Assembly: GCF_000772965.1 (NCBI RefSeq)
Contig: NZ_JPVQ01000001.1
Span: 1-64,000 of the forward strand
DNA length: 64,000 nt
Reading direction: 5' to 3'
Source: Ureibacillus massiliensis 4400831 = CIP 108448 = CCUG 49529
GTDB taxonomy: Bacteria; Bacillota; Bacilli; Bacillales_A; Planococcaceae
Part shown: piece by piece, positions 51,694-61,327 of the stretch
How the letters are laid out: the number at the start of each line of letters is the position of its first letter
Numbering within the stretch: the stretch's first letter is position 1
The notes under the pieces: generated by a model
Databases searched by the model: none
What the model was told of the DNA's origin: nothing
The model's input: the letters and a program-made list of their open reading frames with translations, nothing else
Made by a program: the position numbers and the translations under genes

Positions 51694-53820
51694 ATGTTAA
51701 ATAACAATCGTTTCTTCTATAATCTAGAAAATTATTCAAAGTTACCAGAAGAAATAAAGGAAGAGTTAAAAGTACTCCGTAAAATGGAGTATGTTATTAA
51801 TCAATCCGTTATTATGGCGATTACAGACAGGAAAGGCTGCATTACATATGTAAATGATTTACTATGTGAAGTTTCTCAATATAAAAGAGGTGAGCTAATT
51901 GGGCAACGTCACGAAATTTTATATTCACAAAGCTATAAAAATCGGTTTATTGTAGCGATGCTCGAAACCGTAAAAAGAGGACAAGTTTGGAAGGGGGAGA
52001 TATTAAGCAGAAAGAAAGATGGTTCACATTATTGGATTCATACAACCATCGTACCCTTTATCAATGATGAAAATGATGAATATCAATATTATTCCATCAG
52101 TAAAGAGATTACGAAAGAAAAAGAAATTGAAGAAGACCTGAAAAGAAGTCATGAAAACTATCGTTTAATAGCGGAAAACACCATTAATCTTGTAACCCTT
52201 CTCGAAACGGACGGTTCATTTCAATATATTTCACCCAGCTTTAATAGCATACTCGATTACGATGTGCCGACTTTAATGAATGAGAACTTCTTTAATATCG
52301 TTCACCCTGAGGATCTCAAGACAGTAAAGGAAGATGTACAAACTTATTGTAGGAAAAGGAAAGAACCATTGTTGATGGAATTTCAGATTCTTCATCCCGA
52401 AGGAGAATATATTGACGTGGAAGCTTCAATCCGTGCTATTAGCAATACAAGTTACTCAAATGAAGATTTAATTTTAGTGGTAATGCGAGATATTCGAGGT
52501 CGTAAAGAGATTGAACAAAAAATTTATCATTTAGCCTACCATGATCCATTAACAAATTTTCCAAACCGTCGTTCTTTTATGATAAAACTACGAGATGAAA
52601 TTCTAAATCGAAGAAAAACAAAAGAAAAAATGGCCATTCTTTTTATTGATTTAGACAATTTTAAATCGATTAATGACCAGTGGGGCCATGACATGGGAGA
52701 CTTAGTGTTGAAGGAAGCAGCAATCATGATCCAATCCTCTATTTGCCCATCTGATGTAGCTGCAAGACTAGGTGGAGACGAGTTTATGGTCATGCTAAAA
52801 AGTATCCGAGACGATCAAGATACAATAAATGTCGTACAAAGTATATTAAAGAAATTTCAATCACCTCTATTCGTAGATGGTCAAGAATTTATAATTACTT
52901 GTAGTATTGGTATAGCAAATTACCCTGAACATGGCAGATCATCTGAAGAGTTAATGAAAAATGCAGATGATGCCCTATATAGTGTGAAAGGACAGGGGAA
53001 AAATAATTTCATCATTTTTAACAAATCCATAGAAAATAAAACATTAGAAAGAAGGCTACTTGAAAATGCACTAAGAAAGGCTATTAAGAAACAGGAATTT
53101 TATTTGGAATATCAGCCCAAATTGAATATTTCTACGAATGAGATAATAGGTATGGAAGCGTTAGTAAGATGGAATCATCCAGACTTGGGAACTATACCAC
53201 CAGTTAAATTTATATCTTTAGCTGAATCGACAGGTCTTATTATCCCATTAGGTGAATGGATATTAAGAGAAAGCTGCAGACAGACGAAAGAATGGCAAGA
53301 AAAGGGCTATCCACAATTACGTGTATCGGTTAATGTGTCTGTTCGTCAGTTTGAAGACCCATATTTTATCGAAAAGATTAAAAGAATACTACATGAAATA
53401 GGATTAGACCCACATTGGTTAGAAATTGAATTAACAGAGAGTGTTTTTGCAGATCTTAAGCATACAGTTCCAATATTAGAGGGAATTCGAAACTTAGGTA
53501 TTCATATTTCTGTGGATGATTTTGGAACGGGATATAGTTCATTAAGCTATATTAAACATTTACCTATTGATACATTGAAAGTGGATCAATCCTTCATAAA
53601 AGATGTCCATTTAAATCATCAAAGTAAAGCGATTGTCTCAGCTGTTATTCATTTAGCAGAAACAATTGGATTAAATGTTATTGCAGAAGGTATTGAAACC
53701 CTTGAACATGTTGAAGCATTAAGTAAAGACGGATTGAAATTTGGACAAGGTTATTTCTACAGCAGACCATTACGATGTGAAGCATTTGAGGAGTTTGTCA
53801 CAAATAATGCCAGTTTGTAA
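51694..53820 (+). CDS. PAS-PAS-GGDEF-EAL cyclic-di-GMP protein
   Basis: A 708-residue cytoplasmic protein with no membrane helix. There are two PAS domains (about 30-150 and 155-275), a GGDEF domain with intact LGGDEF (near residue 360) and an EAL domain with MEALVRWNHP (near 486), ELTES and DDFGTGYSSL. Both catalytic signatures are preserved, so it could make and break c-di-GMP; one activity usually dominates. The PAS domains probably sense a small molecule or redox state. It starts at ATG behind AAAGGAG and is monocistronic. The PilZ protein at 36.4 kb is a possible effector. Confidence 0.94.
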   Translation: MLNNNRFFYNLENYSKLPEEIKEELKVLRKMEYVINQSVIMAITDRKGCITYVNDLLCEVSQYKRGELIGQRHEILYSQSYKNRFIVAMLETVKRGQVWKGEILSRKKDGSHYWIHTTIVPFINDENDEYQYYSISKEITKEKEIEEDLKRSHENYRLIAENTINLVTLLETDGSFQYISPSFNSILDYDVPTLMNENFFNIVHPEDLKTVKEDVQTYCRKRKEPLLMEFQILHPEGEYIDVEASIRAISNTSYSNEDLILVVMRDIRGRKEIEQKIYHLAYHDPLTNFPNRRSFMIKLRDEILNRRKTKEKMAILFIDLDNFKSINDQWGHDMGDLVLKEAAIMIQSSICPSDVAARLGGDEFMVMLKSIRDDQDTINVVQSILKKFQSPLFVDGQEFIITCSIGIANYPEHGRSSEELMKNADDALYSVKGQGKNNFIIFNKSIENKTLERRLLENALRKAIKKQEFYLEYQPKLNISTNEIIGMEALVRWNHPDLGTIPPVKFISLAESTGLIIPLGEWILRESCRQTKEWQEKGYPQLRVSVNVSVRQFEDPYFIEKIKRILHEIGLDPHWLEIELTESVFADLKHTVPILEGIRNLGIHISVDDFGTGYSSLSYIKHLPIDTLKVDQSFIKDVHLNHQSKAIVSAVIHLAETIGLNVIAEGIETLEHVEALSKDGLKFGQGYFYSRPLRCEAFEEFVTNNASL

Positions 53821-53944
53821 GTCGTTTGTTCATTGTATTTATCGCAGGTTGTAGATTGATTTAAAACTACAATTAAATAGAAAATATTCACAAAATAAGT
53901 ACATTCAACTATAATTACCTATAGAACATAAAAATGAATATTAG

Positions 53945-54131
53945 ACAAATAGGTTTCTTAAATGAACTTTTATAGCCAGTTCATTTAAGACGAAGAGGGA
54001 AGTTGGTGCAAGTCCAACACGGTCCCGCCACTGTAAGCGAGTAGGAAGGTTAACAAAAATCCACTATGTTTTTAAACATGGGAAGGAATAACCGACCAAT
54101 GATTCGTAAGTCAGGAGACCTGCCTATTTGT
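53945..54131 (+). promoter_or_regulatory. Cobalamin riboswitch aptamer
   Basis: Contains the diagnostic blocks GGTGCAAGTCC, GGTCCCGCCACTGTAAGC and AGTCAGGAGACCTGCC. A perfect 9-bp P1 helix (53945-53953 with 54123-54131) closes it. A second 11-bp hairpin (53957-53990 region) lies just inside. It precedes the cobalamin uptake/synthesis operon and should switch it off when adenosylcobalamin is plentiful. Confidence 0.95.
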
Positions 54132-54261
54132 GTTTTAAACTTCCTCGAGGAAAGGAACGTTTGAAGAGCAGGTAATCATAGATTAATCGTTACTTTAATC
54201 TTGATGATTGCATTTGACTGTGCTTCTCAAAAGAGATTAGCAATCATTAAGCCTTTATACG

Positions 54262-54291
54262 AACGCTTTCCCTCGAGGAAAGCGTTTTTTT
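54262..54291 (+). terminator. Riboswitch expression-platform terminator
   Basis: A 10-bp stem (AACGCTTTCC with GGAAAGCGTT) and CTCG loop are followed by a T run. Its left arm can instead pair with 54143-54161, just after the aptamer (8-bp CCTCGAGG plus flanking AAAG and CGTT), giving an antiterminator. Confidence 0.85.
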
Positions 54292-54316
54292 GTGTGGAAA
54301 ATTAGGAGGCGATTAA

Positions 54317-55312
54317 ATGATAAAACAATATGTAAGAAAATGGGGATTATTAAGTTTTGTTCTTCTGCTGATTTTAAGCATAGCAACAGGCTGTGGTGCA
54401 CAAGAACAACCGATTAATGGAGAAGAATCAAATTCTTTAAGTAATGATATTGAAAATAAAGATGACAATTCAATATTCCCAGTAACGATCATAGATGATG
54501 CCAATCGCGAAGTAGTTATTGAAAAGGAACCTGAATCAATCGTATCGATTCAAGCAAGTAATACAGAAATCGCATTTGCCCTTGGTCTAGGAGAGAAAAT
54601 CATTGGTGTATCAGATTATTGTAATTATCCAGAAGAAGCATTAGATATTACAAAGGTAGGAGGACAAGACATTAAAGCAGAAGTAGTTTTTTCTCTTCTT
54701 CCTGATATGGCCTTTGTAACAGATTATCATTACAATACACATCCCGATCTTTTGAAGCAATTTGAGGAAGCAGGAATTGATGTTATTGTGGTTGGTAGCG
54801 CCACATCCTTTAAAGATGTTTATGGCAATATCGAAATGATTGCTAAAGCTACTGGAACTCAAGAAGTAGCCGAAGAAATTATTACGGATATGAAAGAGCG
54901 TCATCAAGCAATTAAAGATAAGGCAAAGGCTATCACAGATCAAAAAAAGGTATGGGTGGAGGTTGCACCTGCGCCAGACATTTTCACAACAGGTACGAAT
55001 ACATTCATGCATGAAATGCTAGAGTCCATTCATGCAATAAATGTAGCACAAGACCATGAAGGTTGGGTAAAGCTAAATGAAGAAGAAATAGTTCAATTAA
55101 ATCCAGATGTAATCATTACAACCTATGGCTATTATATTGATAATCCTAAAGAACAAGTATTATCTCGAGAAGGATGGGCTGAAGTTCCGGCGGTTAAAAA
55201 TGAGCTTGTGTTCGACGTCGATAGCGATACCGTTACAAGACCTGGTCCTCGTTTAATAGAAGGAGTTGAAACCCTTGCGGAATTTATCTATCCAGAGGTT
55301 TTTAGTCAATAA
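54317..55312 (+). CDS. btuF: Cobalamin ABC transporter binding lipoprotein BtuF
   Basis: A 331-residue binding protein. The lipobox SIATGC (Cys about residue 26) is followed by an acidic linker and a periplasmic-binding domain of the helical-backbone class. ESIVSIQASNTEIAFALGLGEKIIGV is split by family-typical spacing near residue 75. It captures cobalamin or a corrinoid outside the cell for BtuCD. It is the first gene after the cobalamin riboswitch, starting at ATG behind AGGAGG. Iron-siderophore binding is the alternative in this family, but riboswitch and neighbours fix it as a corrinoid protein. Confidence 0.92.
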   Translation: MIKQYVRKWGLLSFVLLLILSIATGCGAQEQPINGEESNSLSNDIENKDDNSIFPVTIIDDANREVVIEKEPESIVSIQASNTEIAFALGLGEKIIGVSDYCNYPEEALDITKVGGQDIKAEVVFSLLPDMAFVTDYHYNTHPDLLKQFEEAGIDVIVVGSATSFKDVYGNIEMIAKATGTQEVAEEIITDMKERHQAIKDKAKAITDQKKVWVEVAPAPDIFTTGTNTFMHEMLESIHAINVAQDHEGWVKLNEEEIVQLNPDVIITTYGYYIDNPKEQVLSREGWAEVPAVKNELVFDVDSDTVTRPGPRLIEGVETLAEFIYPEVFSQ

Positions 55313-56345
55313 AATAGGGTGGCTATATATTGGTAGCATCCTACTTTTAATTAGTTCAATCCTTCTAGGTTTATTTGTTAGTAGCGTAACGATACCGGTA
55401 CCAACTATTTTACATATCCTATCTGAAAAAATATTTCATATTGGATGGTTAAGTGAAATACCGATAAACGAAGAAATGATTATATGGAATATTCGATTTC
55501 CAAGAGTAGTTTTAGCACTTTGTGTAGGGGCATCTCTTTCGTTAGCGGGTGCTGCCTTTCAAGGGCTTTTACGAAACCCTTTAGCTGATCCGTATACGAT
55601 TGGTGTGTCTTCAGGTGCTTCCCTTGGTGCGGTAATTGTACTATTCTTTCAGATTACGATAATTGGATTAGGGAGTTTTACACTACCGATAGTTGCGATT
55701 ATAAGTGGGTTAATCACACTGCTGGTCGTTTTTGGGTTAGTTCGATTAAGTAGTAGAAGTTTAGCGATTGAAACGATTATCCTAGCAGGAATTATTGTAG
55801 GTGCCTTTATTGGAGCCCTTGTTTCACTCCTTATTTCATTAGGTGATCGAGATGCTATGACTCAAATTATATATTGGCTTTATGGCAGTGTGGGAATGAG
55901 AGGCTGGAATTACGTTCAATTAATAGTGCCGTTTATGCTCGTAGGTACAATCATATTAATCTATCACTATCGTGAATTAAATGCTCTAGCGCTAGGGGAA
56001 GAAGCAGCCGATCATATTGGGGTAAATGTTAAAAAAGGGAAAACCTTCGTATTAATCGGTGCCTCTTTATTAACAGGTGCAGCAGTAGCTGTTTCGGGAT
56101 CTATCGGTTTTGTAGGATTGGTTATTCCCCATGTAGTACGTCTTGTGGTAGGTCCGAATCATCGCCATGTTTTACCACTTTCCTTCCTTATAGGCGGAGC
56201 GTTTTTAATATTGGCGGATTTATTAGCTAGATCAATTATAGCCCCTCAAGAGCTACCTATTGGAGTGATAACGGCCTTAATTGGAGCACCTGTATTTGCT
56301 GGATTATTAATCCGAGAAAGAATATCTAGGGGGAAAACGATATGA
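55275..56345 (+). CDS. btuC: Cobalamin ABC transporter permease BtuC
   Basis: A 356-residue FecCD/BtuC-type permease with about ten helices. LRNPLADPYTIGVSSGASLG is near residue 98 and the ATPase-contact region GSIGFVGLVIPHVVRLVVGP near 275. It starts within the end of btuF. TTG 55275 has AGGAG 9 nt upstream, whereas TTG 55266 directly abuts it. It overlaps btuD by 4 nt. It forms the inner-membrane channel for corrinoid uptake. Confidence 0.93.
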   Translation: MRNLSIQRFLVNKIGWLYIGSILLLISSILLGLFVSSVTIPVPTILHILSEKIFHIGWLSEIPINEEMIIWNIRFPRVVLALCVGASLSLAGAAFQGLLRNPLADPYTIGVSSGASLGAVIVLFFQITIIGLGSFTLPIVAIISGLITLLVVFGLVRLSSRSLAIETIILAGIIVGAFIGALVSLLISLGDRDAMTQIIYWLYGSVGMRGWNYVQLIVPFMLVGTIILIYHYRELNALALGEEAADHIGVNVKKGKTFVLIGASLLTGAAVAVSGSIGFVGLVIPHVVRLVVGPNHRHVLPLSFLIGGAFLILADLLARSIIAPQELPIGVITALIGAPVFAGLLIRERISRGKTI

Positions 56346-57739
56346 TCAGCATTCAGAAGCTAGTTGGTGGATATGCTAATTCCTCTGTTATTAAAGGTAT
56401 TGATATTGAAGTGGAAAAAGGAGAGTTTTTTGCACTACTAGGTCCGAATGGCAGCGGGAAAACAACATTGTTTAAGCTGATTACAGGGCAATTACCAATT
56501 ACTAGTGGGAGGATTCTTTTATCTGATAAAACAATCTCCTCTTATTCAAAACTCGAGAAGGCAAAGAAGGTTGCTGTATTAACACAAGAAATACAAGTCT
56601 CCTTTGATTACACAGTAGAAGAAATCGTAAGTCTTGGGCGCTATCCTCATCAGAAAGGTTTCCTGAAGAAGCTATCAAAGGCAGATTGGAACGTTATTGA
56701 AGAGGTAATGGATATTACGAAAATAGGTGCCTTTCGAAAGAAACAGTTTCGTACAATTAGTGGCGGTGAAAAGCAGAGGGTGTTGTTGGCTAAAGCGTTG
56801 GCACAAGAGCCGGAACTTTTATTATTAGATGAGCCAACGAATCACTTAGATATTAAACATACATTTCAAATTTTAGATCTATTAAAGGAACGTCAACAAA
56901 CGATGGGATTAACAATCTTTGCAATTCTTCATGATTTAAACGTAGCATCCTTATATGCTGATCGTTTTGGTTTACTAAATGACGGGAGACTTTTAGATAC
57001 TGGCGATGTGGATGTATTAAGAAATGAAGAACAGTTAAGGGAAGTATATGAAGTACAAGTAAATACTCAATCTCACCCAACCATTCCGAAGCCACAATTA
57101 TTAATGACGCCTAAATATGCAATTTCAAAGGATAATACTAGTTTTCATAACTTATATAAAATCAATCAAACAGCTGAACAAATGCATATCCAATTTGACC
57201 AACCATTAAGAACAATATCAAATTCAACATATGTGGACGGCATTCAGTGGATAAAAGATTTTTATATATTGAAAAATGAAAATGAAAGAAATTTGATAGA
57301 TTTGATTCATTCAAATAAACAATCAGCTGTAACGACTGTCGACCATCCTCAAAATACAATCATTGTGAAGAAAGAGATTGAAAATATACAAATGGTGATC
57401 TTTACAGCTTTTGAGGTTCAAGATGTTACAAGCAATGAGCGGCTTGAAGGGAATAAGTCTATTGGGAAAATAATTACGAAGCTATTTATTGATAGTCATT
57501 TTACAGATGGAGCCATTGTTCAAGGACTTATGTTTGCATTATCAGGGAGAGACAGAGCGATGCAAAATGTAGATTCAAAGGTTAAGAATGTTGCGTCTTC
57601 CTTAACCGAACCTCTAGTCTTTGGTGTGACGCAAAGAGGGATGAAGGTAGCTACTGGGGAACTTGAAAATAAGCTTGGTAAAGCAATTGAAGAGGCTATT
57701 TATAGTACAACCAATGAAATGATAAAAAGATGTTTGTAA
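56342..57739 (+). CDS. btuD: BtuD ATPase fused to a divergent CbiZ-like domain
   Basis: A 465-residue fusion. Residues 1 to about 255 are an ABC ATPase (Walker A GPNGSGKTT near 35, signature ISGGEKQRVLLAK near 138, Walker B LLLLDEPTNHLD near 158). From about 260 the protein resembles CbiZ, which hydrolyses adenosylcobinamide to adenosylcobyric acid for salvage. The order and spacing fit, including IGKIITKLFIDSHFTDGAIV. However, residues I recall as conserved in CbiZ (TAG, EAK and GTGTD blocks) read TAF, GRD and VTQRG here. BtuD-CbiZ fusions are known, so activity of this version is the open question. Confidence 0.82.
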   Translation: MISIQKLVGGYANSSVIKGIDIEVEKGEFFALLGPNGSGKTTLFKLITGQLPITSGRILLSDKTISSYSKLEKAKKVAVLTQEIQVSFDYTVEEIVSLGRYPHQKGFLKKLSKADWNVIEEVMDITKIGAFRKKQFRTISGGEKQRVLLAKALAQEPELLLLDEPTNHLDIKHTFQILDLLKERQQTMGLTIFAILHDLNVASLYADRFGLLNDGRLLDTGDVDVLRNEEQLREVYEVQVNTQSHPTIPKPQLLMTPKYAISKDNTSFHNLYKINQTAEQMHIQFDQPLRTISNSTYVDGIQWIKDFYILKNENERNLIDLIHSNKQSAVTTVDHPQNTIIVKKEIENIQMVIFTAFEVQDVTSNERLEGNKSIGKIITKLFIDSHFTDGAIVQGLMFALSGRDRAMQNVDSKVKNVASSLTEPLVFGVTQRGMKVATGELENKLGKAIEEAIYSTTNEMIKRCL

Positions 57740-57766
57740 AAGCAAATTCATAAAGGGGGATAACGT

Positions 57767-59158
57767 TTGGGCAGACGAATTGTTATCGCGGGTACAGGAA
57801 GTGGTGTTGGAAAAACAACGCTGACAATCGGCATAATGGCAGCTTTAAGGAAGAAAGGTTTAGCGGTACAAGGCTTTAAATGTGGACCGGATTATATTGA
57901 CCCAACTTATCATACAGCAGTGACAAAACGAGTATCTCGAAATTTAGATAGCTGGATGCTTACAAAAGAGCGAGTGATGGAAGTATTCATACATGGAAGT
58001 CAAGGAAGTGATATTTCTGTTATAGAAGGTGTTATGGGCTTTTATGATGGGAAGAATCCTGAATCCAATGAAGGCAGTACAGCGGAAATTAGTATGATTT
58101 TAAAAAGTCCCGTTATCCTCGTAGTAAATTGTGAAAGTATGGCTCGGAGTGCAGCGGCAATAGTGAAAGGTTTTCAAATGTTTTCAGATGGGCCAAAATT
58201 AGCTGCAGTGATTGCCAATAAAGTAGGTAGCGAAGGACATTATCAGCTTGTTAAAAAGGCAATAGAGCAAGAGTGCAAGGTACCGGTTATTGGATATGTA
58301 AAGCGAGACATGGATATCGAAATTCCAGAAAGACATCTTGGATTGATCCCATCAATTGAAAGAGGAGAGCTTGAACCATTTTTTGAGAAGTTGGGAGACC
58401 TCATTACAGAAACAATCGACTTAGATAAATTGCTAGAAATAGCTGAAGCTGAACCATTAAAGATAAGCGAAACAGGTTCTCTGTTTATAGGTTCAAAAGA
58501 AAAGATTGCAAAAATTGCCGTAGCAAGGGATGCTGCCTTTAACTTTTATTACCCTGAAAACTTAGAAATTATGGAAGCAAAGGGAGTAAAACTTGTGTAC
58601 TTCTCACCACTTAAAGATGAGGAATTACCAAGTGATGTAGAAGGACTTTATATTGGCGGAGGATTTCCCGAAGAGTTTGCTTACAAGCTTGAGGGAAATG
58701 AAAAGGCTAAACATTCAATAAAGAGAGCCATTGAAAACGGACTTCCAACCCTTGCTGAATGTGGGGGATTCATGTATTTAACAGAATCTATCGAAACAAC
58801 TGACAAGAAACAATACAAAATGGTAGGAGTCATTCCTGGGAAAGTAAAAATGCAACAAAGTTTAGCTGCATTAGGATATAGAGAAATTCGTGGATTAAAT
58901 TCTAATTATCTTCTTTCGGACTTAACGGCACGGGGACATGAGTTTCATTACTCTACTTATCAAAACTTAGAGGGAAATAGATTACATGCATACGAAACAA
59001 GAGGAATGCGCGGTGTGAATAAAGAAGGCTACTTAACTCAAAATCTTGTAGCTGGCTATACGCATTTCCATTTTGCATCAAACCCAGCTGTAGTAGATAA
59101 CTGGATAAGAAAATGTCTTCAATATAAGAAAAGTGTATCTTTTATATCCTTTGAGTAA
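57767..59158 (+). CDS. cbiA: Cobyrinic acid a,c-diamide synthase (CbiA/CobB)
   Basis: A 463-residue glutamine-dependent amidotransferase. The N-terminal P-loop-like GTGSGVGKTTLTIGIMAAL is followed by the family segment CGPDYIDPTYH. The C-terminal class I glutaminase has LYIGGGFPEEFA and the nucleophile in LAECGGFMYL. It amidates the a and c side chains of cobyrinic acid using glutamine and ATP. It starts at TTG behind AAAGGGGG, 27 nt after btuD. Its inclusion shows that the host modifies corrin rings and does not only import them. Confidence 0.95.
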   Translation: MGRRIVIAGTGSGVGKTTLTIGIMAALRKKGLAVQGFKCGPDYIDPTYHTAVTKRVSRNLDSWMLTKERVMEVFIHGSQGSDISVIEGVMGFYDGKNPESNEGSTAEISMILKSPVILVVNCESMARSAAAIVKGFQMFSDGPKLAAVIANKVGSEGHYQLVKKAIEQECKVPVIGYVKRDMDIEIPERHLGLIPSIERGELEPFFEKLGDLITETIDLDKLLEIAEAEPLKISETGSLFIGSKEKIAKIAVARDAAFNFYYPENLEIMEAKGVKLVYFSPLKDEELPSDVEGLYIGGGFPEEFAYKLEGNEKAKHSIKRAIENGLPTLAECGGFMYLTESIETTDKKQYKMVGVIPGKVKMQQSLAALGYREIRGLNSNYLLSDLTARGHEFHYSTYQNLEGNRLHAYETRGMRGVNKEGYLTQNLVAGYTHFHFASNPAVVDNWIRKCLQYKKSVSFISFE

Positions 59159-59189
59159 TTCACTAAAAAAGAAAAGGGAGATGGGGAAT

Positions 59190-59735
59190 ATGGAACAAAC
59201 AAGCAAAAAGGGATTAACTCTTGTGTTTACTGGTGATGGAAAAGGAAAGACAACATCAGCTATCGGTTTGGCGGTACGAGCGGTAGGAAGAGGCTTGAAA
59301 GTGAAAATTTTTCAGTTTATTAAATCACCGCAGCGTTCATATGGGGAACAAATAGCACTTGAAAAAATAGGTGTAGAAATGGTTCAGCTAGGGACAGGTT
59401 TTACTTGGACCAAAACACCTGAGGAGCATAGAGAAGCATTAAAGAAGGCTTGGCCTATTGCAAAGGAAGCGGTTATGAGTGGGGAGTTTGATATTGTTGT
59501 TTTAGATGAGCTGAATAATGCTCTTGCAATCGATAAATTTCCAATTGACGATGTTTTACCTTTAAACGAGGTAATTGAATTAATAAAAAATAAACCAGAA
59601 CATGTTCATCTCGTCATAACGGGAAGAGGTGCTAAACAGGAAGTGAAAGATATCGCTGATCTTGTTTCTGTTATTGATGCGGAGAAACATTATTATGATG
59701 AAGGTATTCCTGCAGTGAAAGGAATAGAGTTTTAG
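59190..59735 (+). CDS. cobO: Cob(I)yrinic acid a,c-diamide adenosyltransferase (CobO/BtuR type)
   Basis: A 181-residue ATP:corrinoid adenosyltransferase. The P-loop FTGDGKGKTTSAIGLAVRA begins near residue 13, and VVLDELNNAL near 110 is the Walker-B-like region. It attaches the adenosyl group to reduced corrinoid. ATG 59190 has GGGAG 9 nt upstream; longer in-frame starts overlap cbiA. It fits the step between CbiA and CobQ, the order in which the genes are encoded. Confidence 0.94.
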   Translation: MEQTSKKGLTLVFTGDGKGKTTSAIGLAVRAVGRGLKVKIFQFIKSPQRSYGEQIALEKIGVEMVQLGTGFTWTKTPEEHREALKKAWPIAKEAVMSGEFDIVVLDELNNALAIDKFPIDDVLPLNEVIELIKNKPEHVHLVITGRGAKQEVKDIADLVSVIDAEKHYYDEGIPAVKGIEF

Positions 59736-59817
59736 ATTGCTATGAACGATCATATAGAAAATTTTGTTCAATAAGAAGAAATGAATCTCACCAAGGGTAA
59801 AGGCTAGGAGTGAAATC

Positions 59818-61323
59818 ATGGGAAAAGGAATTCCGTTAATGATTCAAGGAACCCATTCGGATGCTGGAAAAAGCTCTATTGTAGCAGCCTTATGTAGAAT
59901 TTTTCATCAAGACGGTTATAAAACGGCGCCATTTAAGTCTCAAAATATGGCTTTAAATTCATACATTACCGTTGACGGGAAAGAAATTGGACGGGCACAG
60001 GGTGTACAAGCAGAAGCTGCGGGTATTGTAGCAACGACGGATATGAATCCGATATTAATTAAACCAAGTGGCGTTACCCAATCCCAAATCGTTGTACATG
60101 GAAAGGCTTATAAAAATATGAAGGCAGGAGAATATCGACAGGATTTCTATGAACAGGGGCTGTCAATTATTCAAGAATCATATAATCGTTTGGCGAGTGA
60201 ATATGAAAGAATTGTCATTGAAGGAGCCGGGAGTCCAGCAGAAGTTAATTTGAACGATCGGGAGCTTGTGAATATGCGTGTTGCAAAAATTGCGAACGCC
60301 CCTGTCATTTTAGTCGGGGATATTGAAAAAGGTGGTGTTTTTGCAAGCTTAGTAGGTACATTGCAGCTTTTAGAACCAGAAGATAAAAAACGGGTTATCG
60401 GTGTCATTATTAATAAGTTTAGAGGCGATGTTTCCTTACTACAGCCAGGCCTTTCCTGGTTTGAAGATTATACAGGTGTTCCGATTCTCGGTGTTGTCCC
60501 ATATATAGATCATCTATTCATTGAAGCGGAAGATTCCGTCATTTTAGACCAATATACATCTATTCAAAATACAGAAAAAGATATTGATATAGCAGTAATA
60601 CGTTTCCCGTTTATATCTAATTTTACAGATGTTGATCCTTTCTTTGCAGAACAGGATTGTTCCGTTCGTTATGTAAAAACGGTAGAAGAAATCGGACAAC
60701 CGGATCTTCTTATATTGCCAGGCAGCAAAAATACGGTTGAAGATATGATGTTTCTTCACCAATCAGGGTTAGCAAATAGGATTCATCATTTAATGATTAA
60801 CAACGGGACAATGATATTTGGCATTTGCGGTGGCTATCAAATGTTAGGCAATCAAATATCTGATCCAGCTGAAGTGGAATCATCCTATCAAATGATCGAA
60901 GGATTGGGACTAATTCCAATGCAAACAATCATGGCTAAAGATAAAACGACAGTTCGTTCAGAAGGAATTGCGATGATTGGAAAAGAACGTATTCATGTGG
61001 AAGGTTACGAGATTCATATGGGGCAATCAACGTTTCAGAAGGATTATATTCCTCTTATTGAATTATCCAATCGTTATGATGGAGCGATGACGTCAGACAA
61101 GAAAATTTTTGGCACCTATTTGCATGGTATCTTTCATAACGATGCATTCCGAGAAACAATCCTTAATGAAATAAGAATGAAAAAGGGGTTGGCTCCAATA
61201 CGAAATCGAGCTTCTTTTAATCATAAAAGGGAAGAAGCCTTTGATATATTAGCCCAAGTTGTTCGTGAAAATATCCAATTGACACGTATTTATGAACTGA
61301 TGGAGGAATTCCAAAAGGAGTGA
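59818..61323 (+). CDS. cobQ: Cobyric acid synthase CobQ (CbiP)
   Basis: A 501-residue amidotransferase. The N-terminal ATP site is GTHSDAGKSSIVAALCRIF, followed by PFKSQNMALNSYIT and IEGAGSPAEVNL. The C-terminal glutaminase has the nucleophile in GICGGYQMLG and a late catalytic His in GTYLHGIFHN. It amidates four side chains to give adenosylcobyric acid. It starts at ATG behind AGGAGTG, with 82 nt after cobO, and is tightly followed by the cobalamin-binding gene. Confidence 0.96.
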   Translation: MGKGIPLMIQGTHSDAGKSSIVAALCRIFHQDGYKTAPFKSQNMALNSYITVDGKEIGRAQGVQAEAAGIVATTDMNPILIKPSGVTQSQIVVHGKAYKNMKAGEYRQDFYEQGLSIIQESYNRLASEYERIVIEGAGSPAEVNLNDRELVNMRVAKIANAPVILVGDIEKGGVFASLVGTLQLLEPEDKKRVIGVIINKFRGDVSLLQPGLSWFEDYTGVPILGVVPYIDHLFIEAEDSVILDQYTSIQNTEKDIDIAVIRFPFISNFTDVDPFFAEQDCSVRYVKTVEEIGQPDLLILPGSKNTVEDMMFLHQSGLANRIHHLMINNGTMIFGICGGYQMLGNQISDPAEVESSYQMIEGLGLIPMQTIMAKDKTTVRSEGIAMIGKERIHVEGYEIHMGQSTFQKDYIPLIELSNRYDGAMTSDKKIFGTYLHGIFHNDAFRETILNEIRMKKGLAPIRNRASFNHKREEAFDILAQVVRENIQLTRIYELMEEFQKE

Positions 61324-61327
61324 TGAG

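Noticed and set aside
54641-55012. Minus-strand 123-codon frame inside btuF
   Set aside because: It lies wholly antisense to a well-supported gene and has no family resemblance.
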